A stretch of DNA of 64,000 nt from Lycorma delicatula (taxonomy: Eukaryota > Arthropoda > Insecta > Hemiptera > Fulgoridae). A model generated the notes under the pieces. The model was not told the DNA's origin and searched no databases. It was given only the letters and a program-made list of their open reading frames with translations. How positions within the stretch are numbered: the first letter of the stretch is position 1; each line of letters starts with the position of its first letter. The translations under genes were made by a program, and so were the position numbers. Shown here piece by piece: positions 24,540-35,164 of the stretch. Location of the stretch: NCBI RefSeq assembly GCF_047948215.1, contig NC_134455.1:222436526-222500525 (forward strand), written 5' to 3'.

Positions 24540-25483
24540 TCTCGATTCCCCCCCCCCCCGAGGGGAGAAGAACCCACCTCGTAGCGTGTCCGGTCGCTAC
24601 ACCACCCCCTTCGTTCCTAGCCAGCAGTGGCTTTAACGGAGGACTTCTTCTCGCCCTCAAACTGATTGTGCCACACAGCTTTCAGTCTAGGCCCCGCTGA
24701 GAAGCCACCGATGCAGATGCCCCGAGGGACATCTACATCGGTAAAAGTTCACCCCGAGATAGATTTATGTGTTTATGCCTTCAGAATGAAGACAACGGAC
24801 ACCTGCAGCTACCACGTCGCCCTCAAGAACTAAGCTAGGAAACCTAACCGCGGAAAGAAGACCCCGCGCCTAGATCCTACTATAAAGAGCCACTTTCTGA
24901 ATGTCTCAGATCCGCACTAACAACCTCATAATAAACTTCCCACTAAAGTTTGTACATCGAAATTTAGACCTAGTTCCCTTAAGAACCCCGCTTAATACTC
25001 AAAATGAGTTACTATCTGACTCCGCTCCGGTCTGCCCGGGAGAGGAGATTTAACGCCTACCCCCGCACAGCGCCATCGCGGAGTCCCGCGTGACATTCAC
25101 CATCCTTCGCAATTGCCGTCGAGACTCCCCTACGTACCGCCTAAGCAGCACCCAGAGAAGCCCCGCCGACAGTGATTTCGGCTCAAAAACGCCCTCGTCG
25201 GAGCGCAACCGCACCCGCCGGGCAAGAATAGTCCGGCCCACCGACAACGGCCGCAACTCCGCCGACAGCCTGATTCAATGCATACCACAAATACTTCTAA
25301 CCGAGGCACGCTGCCTAAGCGCCTACCTTCGGCCAGTCAACTGCCCAGGCGGTCCCTAGCCACCCAGGTTCCTAACACCTACTAAATTCCTTCGGCGGTC
25401 CTGCTCAGGGCGAGGAAGCGAAGGAAGCCAGCAACTATTTTCCATTCACTACGAGTCCTCCAGTTGACTCGTAGATCCAAAAC
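24540..25483 (-). mobile_element. R1-family 3' fragment inserted in copy E (copy A)
   Basis: Reading on the minus strand, it begins with the very end of ORF2 (homologous to copy E near 27,600), continues through the 3' UTR shared with copies C and E, and ends at the left in a run of 12 G residues (C run on the plus strand at 24548-24559). It is flanked by a perfect 15-bp duplication, so it arrived as a single 5'-truncated retrotransposition event. It is the only copy here whose UTR runs to a defined end past the hairpin at 24710-24739, so it defines the family 3' terminus. Confidence 0.9.
24710..24739 (-). other. 3' UTR hairpin of LINE copy A
   Basis: On the minus strand gatgtagatgtcc pairs with gggcatctgcatc over 13 bp, two of them G-U type, around the loop ctcg. 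The matching structure in copies B and C has changed bases on both sides of the stem while keeping pairs. Confidence 0.75.
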
Positions 25484-25498
25484 TCTAATATTCTTACA
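25484..25498. repeat. target-site duplication, right copy
   Basis: Exact repeat of 24525-24539. The host LINE coding sequence resumes from here (SNILTAKIRDF). Confidence 0.95.
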
Positions 25499-27681
25499 GC
25501 CAAGATCCGCGATTTTGCTTGAAGACTGGACAAACTCCCGTTAGATAACCTGGTAGAGAATTTCTCTTCTGCGGTAGTTGAAGCCGCTGATCAGTAGATT
25601 CCCAGAGGGACGGGTTCAGAGAGAGTAGTTGGATGGTGGACTCGATGGACACGATGAAGCGAACTATGGGCCGGCTGAGGAGAGCCGCACAGCGTGAGGG
25701 TAACCCTAATCAGCGTGCAGCCTTGCTTGCAGACTATCGTCGGAAAAGGACCACGTATTTTCACAAGGTTAGGTCTTCTAAGCGTGATTCCTGGCGCTCT
25801 TTTGTACAAGAGCAGGGAAATAATAACCCCTGGGGTAACCCCTGGGGTGACCAAGAGTTCTTGGTCATAAGAAGAAAAAATACATTCTTCTGTCGGATCT
25901 CTCGACCCAGGATTGTGTTGTAATAGACAAAGATCGTGTTCTTATTCTTCTGATGAACAATCTGCTTCCAGATGATACTGAGGTTGGTGAAACCTCTTAT
26001 CATCAACGTATTCCAAGGTAATTTGTAGGTTTTTGCTCTGAGAATCAGTCTTCTGAGATTACTGAAGCGGAAGTCCGCCAATTAATTTGTAACCGGCTAG
26101 GAATAAAGGCCCCGGATATGATTGTATCACAGTGGAACTCCTTTTTCGCTCGTTGCCAGTGATTCTTGGTCTCCTGACTTGGGTTTTTGACAAGATCCTT
26201 TTTGCTGAATATTTCCCAGCGTGTTAAAAACGTGGTGGGTTAAACTGCTTTTAAAGATGGCGACAAGGACCACTCTGTAAGTTCTTACCGGTCTCTGACG
26301 CTCTGCCTTGTAGTAGGTTTTCGAGAAGGTCTCGTACCTCCACATTAATAGCAGGCTGACTTCAAATCCTGTGCTGATTGACCACCAGTTTGGTTACCGT
26401 CCTGGCAAAAGCATAGAGGATGCTATTCTTAAGGTAATGGATTTGGCTTTGACCAGCCAGTGCAAATATGTACTCACATTCTTTTTAGACATATCCGGAG
26501 CCTTCAATAACTTGTGGTGGCCCTCTGCCTTGTAGCAGCGTGGGTGCACGCAAAATGAGTTTGAGACTCTCTCGAGCTATTTCAGCAACAGAACCGTCGT
26601 CCTTCGTGACGGCGCTTCGGAAGTAGGAAAGACCCTGTCAAAAGATTGTCCAACGAGCAGTATTTTAGATCCCCTTGTTTGGGTTATTGAGTTCGACTCT
26701 CTAATGCGGTTTCGGGTGCTCAGTGGCTGCCGCATCGTGGCTTATGGCGACGATGGGTTGCTACTGGTCGAGCGTAACTCGTGTGCTGCGATAGAACTCA
26801 AAGAGACTCAAACATGTAAGGTAATAAGGTTGTGGAGTCTTTAACATCAGATGGTTTTCAGTGCAAAGAAAACCACTATGATGTTTCTTAAAGGTCGTCT
26901 AGCCGCAACCCGTCACCCGTGGATCGCAAGAAGGCGGCTGTAGATGCCTTCTTTGGTGTTCTTTGAGTCATCCAATCCGATTGGGGGTTGAATTATCTTA
27001 CCATGCGTATTCTTTACAAAGGTGTCTGCGAGACCACAATGTTGTACGTTGCACCTTGAACTCATCGTTTACAATTCCAATGTTATAAAGACATTTTATT
27101 GCGAGCCATACATCTTCTATTGTTAGCTGTTGTCGGAGGCTACAGAACTGTCTCGAGAGAGGTGGTCTCTGTAATCGCTGGCATAAAACCCACTGACATT
27201 CAAGCTACGAAACGTAGCAAGCGATATGTTTCTAAGAAAGAAGGCCTTCAAACTTCTGGGCGTATGCGAGAGATTGAAGACCAAGGTTTAAACTCTTGAC
27301 AAGTTAGGTGGAACGATTCTTCTATTGGTTGATACACGCATTGTATATTTCCAAATGTTAGGGAACAGAGAGCAATTAGGTGGGTTTCCCCCAATCGTTA
27401 CACAACTCAATTCCTTTCACGACATGGTGCGTTTAGGAATAGTTTGCCTAGGTTTGGTTTGACTGATTCGGGCATGTTCCCAGACTGTAGGATCGATGAC
27501 ACTGTGGACCATGTCCTTTATGTTTGTCCCCGGTACGAAGCTGAACGTACCAGAGTTGTTAGACCTTGGAAGTGTGGATTTCTTTCTTGATCTGCGACTC
27601 AACTGGAAGACACGCAGAGAATGGACTATCGTGGCTGGCTTCCTCCGTTTCTTCGTCCTGAACAGAACGACTGAGGGAGTA
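25484..27681 (+). pseudogene. ORF2 reverse transcriptase and C-terminus of LINE copy E
   Basis: Continuation of the endonuclease reading frame after the inserted copy A. RT blocks in order: DHQFGYRPGKSIEDAILKVM near 26,385; FFLDISGAFNNLWW near 26,480, with the motif A Asp; and RIVAYGDDGLLLV near 26,735, the catalytic motif C. The thumb and C-terminal region follow, with QATKRSKRYVSKKEGLQTSG near 27,200 and GRMREIEDQG directly after it. The final knuckle near 27,465-27,530 reads GMFPDCRIDDTVDHVLYVC; its first Cys is replaced by Phe, whereas copy F at 37.5 kb keeps it. Stops and shifts occur throughout, so no active enzyme is encoded. Confidence 0.85.
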
Positions 27682-28246
27682 TAAGCAGAGTAGCACCCCG
27701 GGTGGCTAGGGGGGTGGCTAGGGACCGCCTGGACAGTTGATTGGCTGGAGGTAGGCGTGTTGGCATCGAGCCACGGTTATTCAGAATAAGTAATGTTGAT
27801 TATTATTATAATATTTTCTGTCGGTGAAACAACCGTCCTGCCAAGGATATGGGTAACCATGCAGCAGTGAGATGTAGCGTCGTTTTGACGACGACAGTAA
27901 TTTTTGAATGAGTAAGCATCACGCTCGGCAGGGGACTGACTTCACTGCCGAGGGGATAGATTCCCATGCAACCGTGATGTGTAGCGCCATCTCGACGATG
28001 ATAGTAAAGTGAAAGTAAATGTCACGTGGGACTCTGCGATGGAGCTAAGTGAGAGCAGCAGATCTGTCCACCTCTCCCTGGTAGATCAAACCGGAGTCCA
28101 TAAATGAAACCAAGTCAGGGATATGAACCAAAGTTAAGTTCATTCAGGAAATTAGGAATAAATTTCGTTGTTTCGAACAACATTTTTGGTTGTATGTTAT
28201 TTTATTCAATTGTCTCGAATATTATGATACATTTACACACAAATTG
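27682..28246 (+). other. 3' UTR of LINE copy E, truncated
   Basis: Aligns with the 3' UTRs of copies A and C, including ctgcgatggagctaagtgag and ccggagtccataa. It departs from them at about 28,246, before the hairpin, so the true 3' end is missing and the join to the Jockey fragment reflects a deletion. Confidence 0.75.
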
Positions 28247-28259
28247 GGGCGATCTTATA

Positions 28260-29370
28260 GATGAAGATGACACCGGTAGCCTTTGAAACTTCTAGTCCTC
28301 CACAACGAATATTTACCTCCACCTAGAAGGGATAACCCATCGACATAGTCTCTAAGTTTGCTTTCTGACTGTCCTCAACAACCTCTTAAGTTTGCGGGAA
28401 GACCTGTTTAAGAGTATTTCTGTCCTCAGACAGAAACAGACACTGTTTTAGTACTCTACCACGGATAGTTAATAGTATAGAGCTCCAGTGGACGTGCTTT
28501 TCAATCCAGTCATCCCCTGAAATGAAGCGGCCTCCCAAGAAACGGGAATACTCAGTGAACATCCCATCTGTGATCATGTGAAGAGGGGTGGGGGCAGTAG
28601 ATCGCAGAGAAGTGGCCCAACCCAAACTGTCAACTCAATTGTCAAGTCGCTTGGATACGGTTGTCCCAAAATGGCGGGAGTAGAATGTCTTGATCCCATT
28701 TCTAATTAGCAGCGTAATTCTTCCTGCTCCCTGCAGTATACGGAATAGCTACGAATTAGTTGCAATCGTTGTGATGCGTCTCAGAGATAACAATAACGTC
28801 GAGATTAGTCAGGACAAACGCCTCTAATTCTTCTTTTCTGTTCAAAATGCAATTTATGTCTCACGTTGCAATCTGCAAACGCTTCGCCATCACCAGATTA
28901 TTTTATGATCCCCCTTCGTTAACAGATGTAAGAAGTTCCCACTTTGCTGCATCAAAACTTCAATGTTCGTTGACAAATTATCAAGCTTATCCAAATTAGA
29001 CGAGTTTTAAAGTTTGTCACTGACCACCGCTTCAGCGAATGATCGCGGGCGACATTGGATTATTAGCTGGGTAGCCACATGTACCCAATTGATCTATACC
29101 TCAATCAGGCGCAGTTGTTATCATCCAAATCGGGGAGCCGCAATGCGGCTCCCTCGATCTTATAGATCAGAGGAGGCTTAATAATCGGGTAAAGAGTGCC
29201 CTCCTCCTCTGATTTCTCTTTAAGATTTCCTTATTAACTTTGCAACCCTTGTAATTCGCAGAGTAATCTGAGTAGCACAATGCACACGTTGCTGGATAAC
29301 TCCCGCAGCCTTCCGGCAGTAATGCTAGAAACGGAAGAAAACGCTATAAACATGAAATATTTTATAGAGC
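28260..29370 (-). mobile_element. Jockey-type LINE fragment (gag end and endonuclease)
   Basis: On the minus strand the order is: a gag knuckle-type block near 29,290 reading CALCYSDYSANYKGCKVNKE; a gag C-terminus near 29,030-28,930 with FAEAVVSDKL and NIEVLMQQSGNFLHLLT; then the start of ORF2 near 28,860-28,780 with VLTNLDVIVISETHHND; and 28625-28386 with DWIEKHVHWSSILLTIRGRV, the endonuclease core. A 9-bp hairpin (29133-29153) lies within the gag part. All frames are broken. Together with the fragment at 22.1-22.6 kb it makes one Jockey-type element in the correct order, split by LINE copy E. Confidence 0.75.
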
Positions 29371-29379
29371 TGTTGAACT

Positions 29380-30464
29380 GAACTTCATTCAAAATAAATG
29401 AATAGATAATGAACAGTGCAATTCAATTTTTTTTTTTTTTTTTTGTAAATATCTTTTAAAATATTAACAGCCGCTAATTTGAAGGGATAAAATTAAATAT
29501 TTTAATTTTAAATGTAATTTACTACCAAAAACCTATTAATTCTCCCACAATTTCATTCACAAATTTTTAATTCTTTTTTAGTATTTTAAAAAGCTGACTC
29601 TGTTCTAGCGTAACTCTTTAGTATCTAGATGAAAAGCAGTTTCGGCTTATTTTAGAGATCGATCCAAACCAGTTGATTAATAATGATCTACTTCTAACTT
29701 GGTTAGATGTAACTAGATCCTTCTTGATATAACCTAGATTCACTCGATACAACTAAATATTTTATTTCGTTGAGTTGATCAGTGCGTATTTTCTTTACTG
29801 ACGACGAGACAGACAGTTATAAATTTCGGTTATTTGTAATGGGAATTAAATTATTAAATTAAACAGAATGTGAAAGTAGTTTTAATATCAAGCAACCAGT
29901 AAAATAGCAAAGTTAACTTTCGAGCCTTATGATAAAGAGAAGGTGGTAAAACTTGGCGTTAGTAAAAAATTGTACTTACTTGAGTAATAGTTTAGGTAGA
30001 TCGCTCCTTTATCGCTATCCACCCGTTTCTCTTTTTTCCATCTTTTATCTCCACCTAGCAGGGTTCTGTGAGTTTTAATGGATCGTCTTTAGGTTACGTG
30101 GAACGTTTTTAATCATTACGTTCTTAAAATTTGTGATTACAAAGGAACGGTTCTAATATGGACTTCCCTGGGATTCTTCTTCCTACCCAGTGACTGTACA
30201 GAAGGCCCAACCTGGGGTTCAGAAGTTTGTCGGGTAAAGCCAAACCATCTAATAAATAAAATACCAATAGTCATAATAAAAAAGCAGCATTTACAACATT
30301 ATAGAAAATAAATACCCACTGCAGTAAATAAAATACAGTAAATAAAAAACAAATAGAGTTGAAAAATAATTTATCAGTGAAATGATTTTAAAAATAAATA
30401 TAATATTAAAAAGAAATAGAAATTAGAATAGAATATTTAGGTTAAACACTCTTAATCATTTTAC

Positions 30465-30496
<32 letters not shown>

Positions 30497-31370
30497 CTGC
30501 AGAAGTATTAACTAAAAGTAATTATTTATAGTCAAAGAATCCGAATCACTAGATAAGCAAAAGACAATGTTGACATAAATTTTTGAAAAATTAATAACAT
30601 AAATTGTTTTAATATTTATTATATAAAATATCATGTTCAAATAAAATAAAGCAAATTTTACACCGTAGTACAAATAATGCATAATGAGAATTTAGCGTGC
30701 AATAAATTTAACAATTTTTGAAATAAAACACCACGTAAAATCGGTTATTTGAATAATTTTCCCATCGTAGTTTTTATCAGTCAAAAGAACAATAATTTTA
30801 ATCTTAAGAACGAAGCAATACGAAACACGCCGATCAAAAACATGGAACACTAAATAATTACTTTATTAAGTGTGGAAAAACATCGAAAAAAAAAATAAAA
30901 AGTTATTACCCTTTTAAATCAAAGCTTTGTTGTATGTAAAAGTTGTAATTCGAAGTAAATACCTTTTACGCGTAAGAAGGTTTATTTTTAATTCAAAATA
31001 ATAATGCAGAATATATGTTATGCATTATTATATTTATTTATACTGCAGAATATATATTATCTCAATTTAAATTATAATTAGTACGCCTTAATACAGCTAC
31101 ATACAAAAGTTTTGTGCTTCAAGTTAGTGATTTGCAGTTAATTATATTCGTCAACAGAAATCCTCTGATCCATAAATCAGTTATATATTAGCAAATTAAA
31201 ATTCCTACGATCAATTCAGTATCATGTTTCTTTTATTCTAATCAGAAAATTAACATCAATGAGAGTCCATTTTTTTAAACTTAATCTGAGTGGGGATATA
31301 AAGCTAGAAGTGTAGTTTTGATTAATGAAGTCAACTTAAGGAGTGTTTCTGTTTCTACTACTGAAGAGCA
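29380..31370. other. AT-rich stretch with simple repeats
   Basis: No gene identified. It holds an 18-base T run (29427-29444) and a (TA)14 tract (30469-30496). Confidence 0.6.
30469..30496. repeat. (TA)14 microsatellite
   Basis: Uninterrupted TA units in AT-rich DNA. Confidence 0.95.
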
Positions 31371-31814
31371 AAGCCGTTTTTAACCTCCGGCGCCCTGGGC
31401 ACTTCAAATTGTTACGCCCCCCACTATTTAAAGAGCACCCCCCTCCATCAGTTCTTACCTTTAAGGGAGGGATTTTCCCTTAACTCTCTTACACTTTTCC
31501 CTTTCTTTGTTTTTGCTCTTTGGAGAGTCTTTCCATTATCCACCACCTATGGACCCGCCGTGTCCCGGATTGGCAACCGGCAGCCGTAAGGAAAGAATAG
31601 CGGCATGGTTTTGCTATTCTTGTTAATTTCTTACCTTACGGCATCGCGAACCAATTTTTTGTAAATTATACTGTAAATTAATGAAATCGTTTTCAATTAC
31701 AGTATAGAATATACATTATTATATGAACTGTTTTCAACATGTTAATTATTTTTTTCATCGCTTATCGCTTTACTACCTTTTACTTTTAGACATCCTCATT
31801 CTTTGTTGAGTAAC

Positions 31815-33575
31815 TGTCATTGCACTTGTACAACAAATGTTTTCTCCGAGCTTTGATCATTGCAAAATCATTAATGACATCATTGTAATCAATTTCCCTT
31901 CTAATATCATTTTGAGTGCATAGCAGCATCAAACCGTTAACAGTTTTTTTTTCATTTTATGGAAAATGAAAAACTTAAGCTCTTCATTTTCCATGGTAGA
32001 TCTCATTTCAGTCTTTACTCTCTTAAGGGCAGAAAAGCTTCTCTCTGCTGTACAGTTTGTCACAAGAAGAGTCAAGTAAATTCTCATTGCGACTTGTAAA
32101 TTTGGGAAGGTACTTCCCAACTTGTTTTTCTTGATGTAGAAAGAGATTCCTCTTGTTGATATTTTTTTCACCTTCATATAAATTTTGAAATGTTGATACT
32201 CTTGCACAAACTGTTCTTCGTCGATGTCTTTGGGGTAGCTTTGAGCCAAGTATTTCGCCTGTTTTATGACATCTTGGGCCTTTTCATGAAGATTTCTGAA
32301 TATCTTGAATCTTGTGTTAAGACCTTCGTAGCAATCCCTTCTTTTGTTTAATTGTGTTACAAAATTGTCAATAATTGGTAAGAAAACTCCAACTCGAAAT
32401 ATCTGTCTTGGAGTCATTCTCTCAAATCTGGGTCTCTTTTCTCATCTCAAAAAAATTTCCTTTTTCTGATTTTTTCATAGCTGAGCTCAGGCACGTTAGC
32501 TAGTTGCCTTGTAATCATCAAAGTTTCTTTCTTGCCTTGTAATCATCAAAGTTGGATCTTTTTTCAGATAAAAACAAAGATAACGTCTGTAACTCCTTAG
32601 TAGCGCCAAGGAGATCAACCTCTTCCTTCTGTAGTATCTCACTGGTTTTGTCCACCCTTTGTAAGATTTCTTCCCAAATCACCTTTAACAAAGTAGTCTC
32701 AAAACTTTCTAGTGTTTTGCGGAATCCTTCAGCTGTGTCAGGTGTCTGAGTATTATCTTCAATTAAATCTTCAAGGTCGTTCTTGATTTCGTTACGACTG
32801 TAACTTGAGCTCTGAGAACATCTACCCTTGCAGACCATCTAGTTTCACTCAACGATTTCAACATAATAAATCTACGTTCAGTTTTCAGCTATTTTTCATT
32901 GCTTCTTTGTACATGATCTCTTAATACATTCCATCTAAGAGTAGATGACGAAAAAAACCGTAAAGTCCTTGTACAAAAGAAAAGAACACAGTAGCTTCAG
33001 TGCAGGCTTTTTCCGCAGCAAAACAACCAGCTAGGTTTAAGGAATGGGCTGCACATGGTACAGACTCAGCAAGGACATTTTTTTCTCGTATTCTCGACTG
33101 AAAACCTGAGTACACTCCCGACATGTTTGAAGCATTGTCATAACTTGCTAGCCAAAGAATAATTTTGTTGAAAGTTTGCATTTAATTTTGACGCCTTCAT
33201 AACAATGTTCAGAATTAGAAAAATCTGCTTCTAAGTCTTGATTTAAATTTGAGTAAAGTATTTTGGATACCTGTACACTGTCTTTTGTATTCCATATACC
33301 CGGGTCCTCCAGCACGAAGCCACTGTCAAGAAGAATGTAAAGTGTTATAGGCTTAGTAGTGTCAGAGAGTCTGGGACGTTGATGGTTATTGTTTTCGTTC
33401 CGGGTTTCACTTCTGCCAGATTAACAATTTTGATAATGTGAGAGTTCAATTTCAGTAGACTCACGATTTGAAACAAAAAACTTGTTAACTTTTCCTTTTT
33501 TCTTCTTTTTTCTGATTTTTAGCTGCTCTTTTGCGGAACTCTGCTCCACTGGGTTTTTTCTTAAGACTCATTTTG
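31815..33575 (-). pseudogene. hAT-superfamily transposase relic (ZMYM1-like)
   Basis: A cut-and-paste transposase of the hAT type related to ZMYM1 proteins. The start, at 33572, reads KKKPSGAEFRKRAAKNQ, the usual basic opening. A later block near 33,320-33,220 has FVLEDPGIWNTKDSVQVSK. Most of the zinc-finger and central domain is deleted before 33181-32921, which reads YDNASNMSGVYSGFQSRI and VPCAAHSLNLAG, a core catalytic block. 32838-32518 is the helical insertion region. 32417-31929 ends in the dimerisation block with NLQVAMRIYLTLLVTNCTAE followed by RSFSALKRVKTEMRS. A further shifted block to about 31,815 completes the C-terminus. Several stops make it inactive. Terminal inverted repeats were not resolved; a GC-richer segment at 31,380-31,640 may belong to its left end. 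Confidence 0.85.
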
Positions 33576-33579
33576 TTTT

Positions 33580-34990
33580 ATAAATATACTGTAATGTCCG
33601 TAATAATAGTCATAAAATTAAAAAAAGTGTCTGTAAACTGAAATTCGTTTACTGTGTGTATCAGCAAAACAGTGAAATCCAATTTCTTTTTAGTACTATT
33701 ATTTACGATTGCTAGTAAAAACACACTAACAAAACTGTTCGACAGCCCCCTTTACTTCGACAGGGAAGTAAAAATACATTACATAAAATACAATAAACAA
33801 CAATGAAAAAAGAGACTAGCTCAGAGTCAAGTAGCGAAAAGATGGTAGTGATTAGGGATGGCCCTTTGGGTTGGTGGAGGGGAAGGTATTATACCATTTT
33901 ACAGATATTGAATGCTAGAGTACATAGTAGCCATTATTATAACCCTTACTACTGTTCAGCGTGAAGTATGTAGAAAGTAAACCAAACAGTTATTATCAAA
34001 ACAATAGATAATTTTAATATAGAAATTAATGATATTAGAATAAATACATATGCATAAGAAAAGGAAATAAAAACGTGTTATAAAAATTTAACTTTCCTTC
34101 AAAATCGTTATTAAGAATTTTAATTAATAATTTAATAAAATTAAATTAAAAAATAAGTATCATAATAACATAGTAGAATAACCTGCGTTGACATTATGGG
34201 AGCGAACTATGTTCAACAGAAAATCTTGACAACTTTAATCGAATAGACAACAAAAGTAATCGGTTTCAGTTTCGGAAAACCATGATAGACTCTGGAAAAA
34301 ACGCCAAGTAAGGAAAACATCAATCCCCCATAATTAAAAAATGAATCAGGCAGAAGAGATAAACATTTAATTTTTTTTTAAATTAAAGAAAAATAAAGGG
34401 AAGGTTTTACTGCCTGATTTAGGAAAAGAAAATAATGATAGTGAATTGTTCGTAAACAAATCCATATCCCCTGTCAATCAAGTGACTAAAACTAAAACTT
34501 TTCAACGTGCATATATGGGGCATTCTTTTACAAACCGTACAGATTTGGTTGAAAATTGACCGACACATTTTTGATTTAGCTAAAACTTTTTTTACGTGTT
34601 CTATACGACAAAAAAAGACATACCTATTCGAGGATTTTTTTTCTTTTCATTTTTTTGGAAAATAGAAAAGATTGAAAATTTAAGAATTTGGTGATTTTTA
34701 GCTTGTAGTATATTTTTTAAAAATTCATAACTCTGATTCTATTTGAGCTACAGATTTCATTTTTTTTGCATTTTAAAGGTAAAAGAACGAGCTTTAATAA
34801 AAAAAGTACTTGAAAAAACTTATTTACAAATTGAAATTGTTATAAACAATTAAAATGTTTAAATCGATTTTTAACAATTGCCCCCCCCCCCCGCACGTAA
34901 CAAGTTTTTAATATTTCTATCGTGTTCTCTGTCAAATTTCCTTTCGAAAACGCTTTTTTTATCGATGGGGAAATAATTATTACTATATGA
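33580..34990. other. AT-rich stretch, possible 5' end of the following element
   Basis: No gene. Sequence from about 34,500 (ggggcattcttttacaaacc) may be the leader or terminal region of the repeated element whose gene starts at 35,165. A C12 homopolymer lies at 34881-34892. Confidence 0.4.
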
Positions 34991-34994
34991 AAAA

Positions 34995-35164
34995 AATTAA
35001 TTAATCTAGCGCGGTTCGTCACATCGGCGCGCGGGTCGCAGCGCGTATTGGCCGTTTCCGCTCTATCAGTACTCCTCGTGCGATTCAGTAGCTTTCGTCA
35101 ACAGTTTTCGTCATCTTGTGTTTCTTTTATTCGTGACTGTGGCCTTTTGTGTGTAAATAAAACA
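34995..35164 (+). promoter_or_regulatory. GC-richer promoter-like leader
   Basis: A GC-rich patch (cggcgcgcgggtcgcagcgc near 35,025) with no TATA box, containing tcagta and tcagtag initiator-like sites near 35,068-35,090, followed by a pyrimidine-rich leader that runs to the ATG at 35165. Its position directly before a decayed gene suggests that gene's own promoter. Confidence 0.35.

Larger units (their letters stand above)
22640..28246 (+). mobile_element. R1-type LINE, nearly full length but dead (copy E)
   Basis: The longest LINE in the window: leader (about 22,640-22,872), ORF1 gag (22,873-24,130), ORF2 endonuclease end (to 24,539), an unrelated-orientation insertion (24,540-25,483), ORF2 RT and C-terminus (25,484-27,681) and a 3' UTR that is cut off at about 28,246, where the other family members continue (...acaaattggctctttaaag). 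The R1-clade assignment follows from gag CCHC knuckles, an APE-type endonuclease, an RT with a GDD catalytic core, and a C-terminal Cys/His knuckle. Its base composition is much more GC-rich than its surroundings. Confidence 0.85.

Noticed and set aside
22974..28246. A bacterial-type operon or CRISPR array in the GC-richer block
   Set aside because: Domain order and frame decay are those of LINEs; there are no regularly spaced direct repeats.
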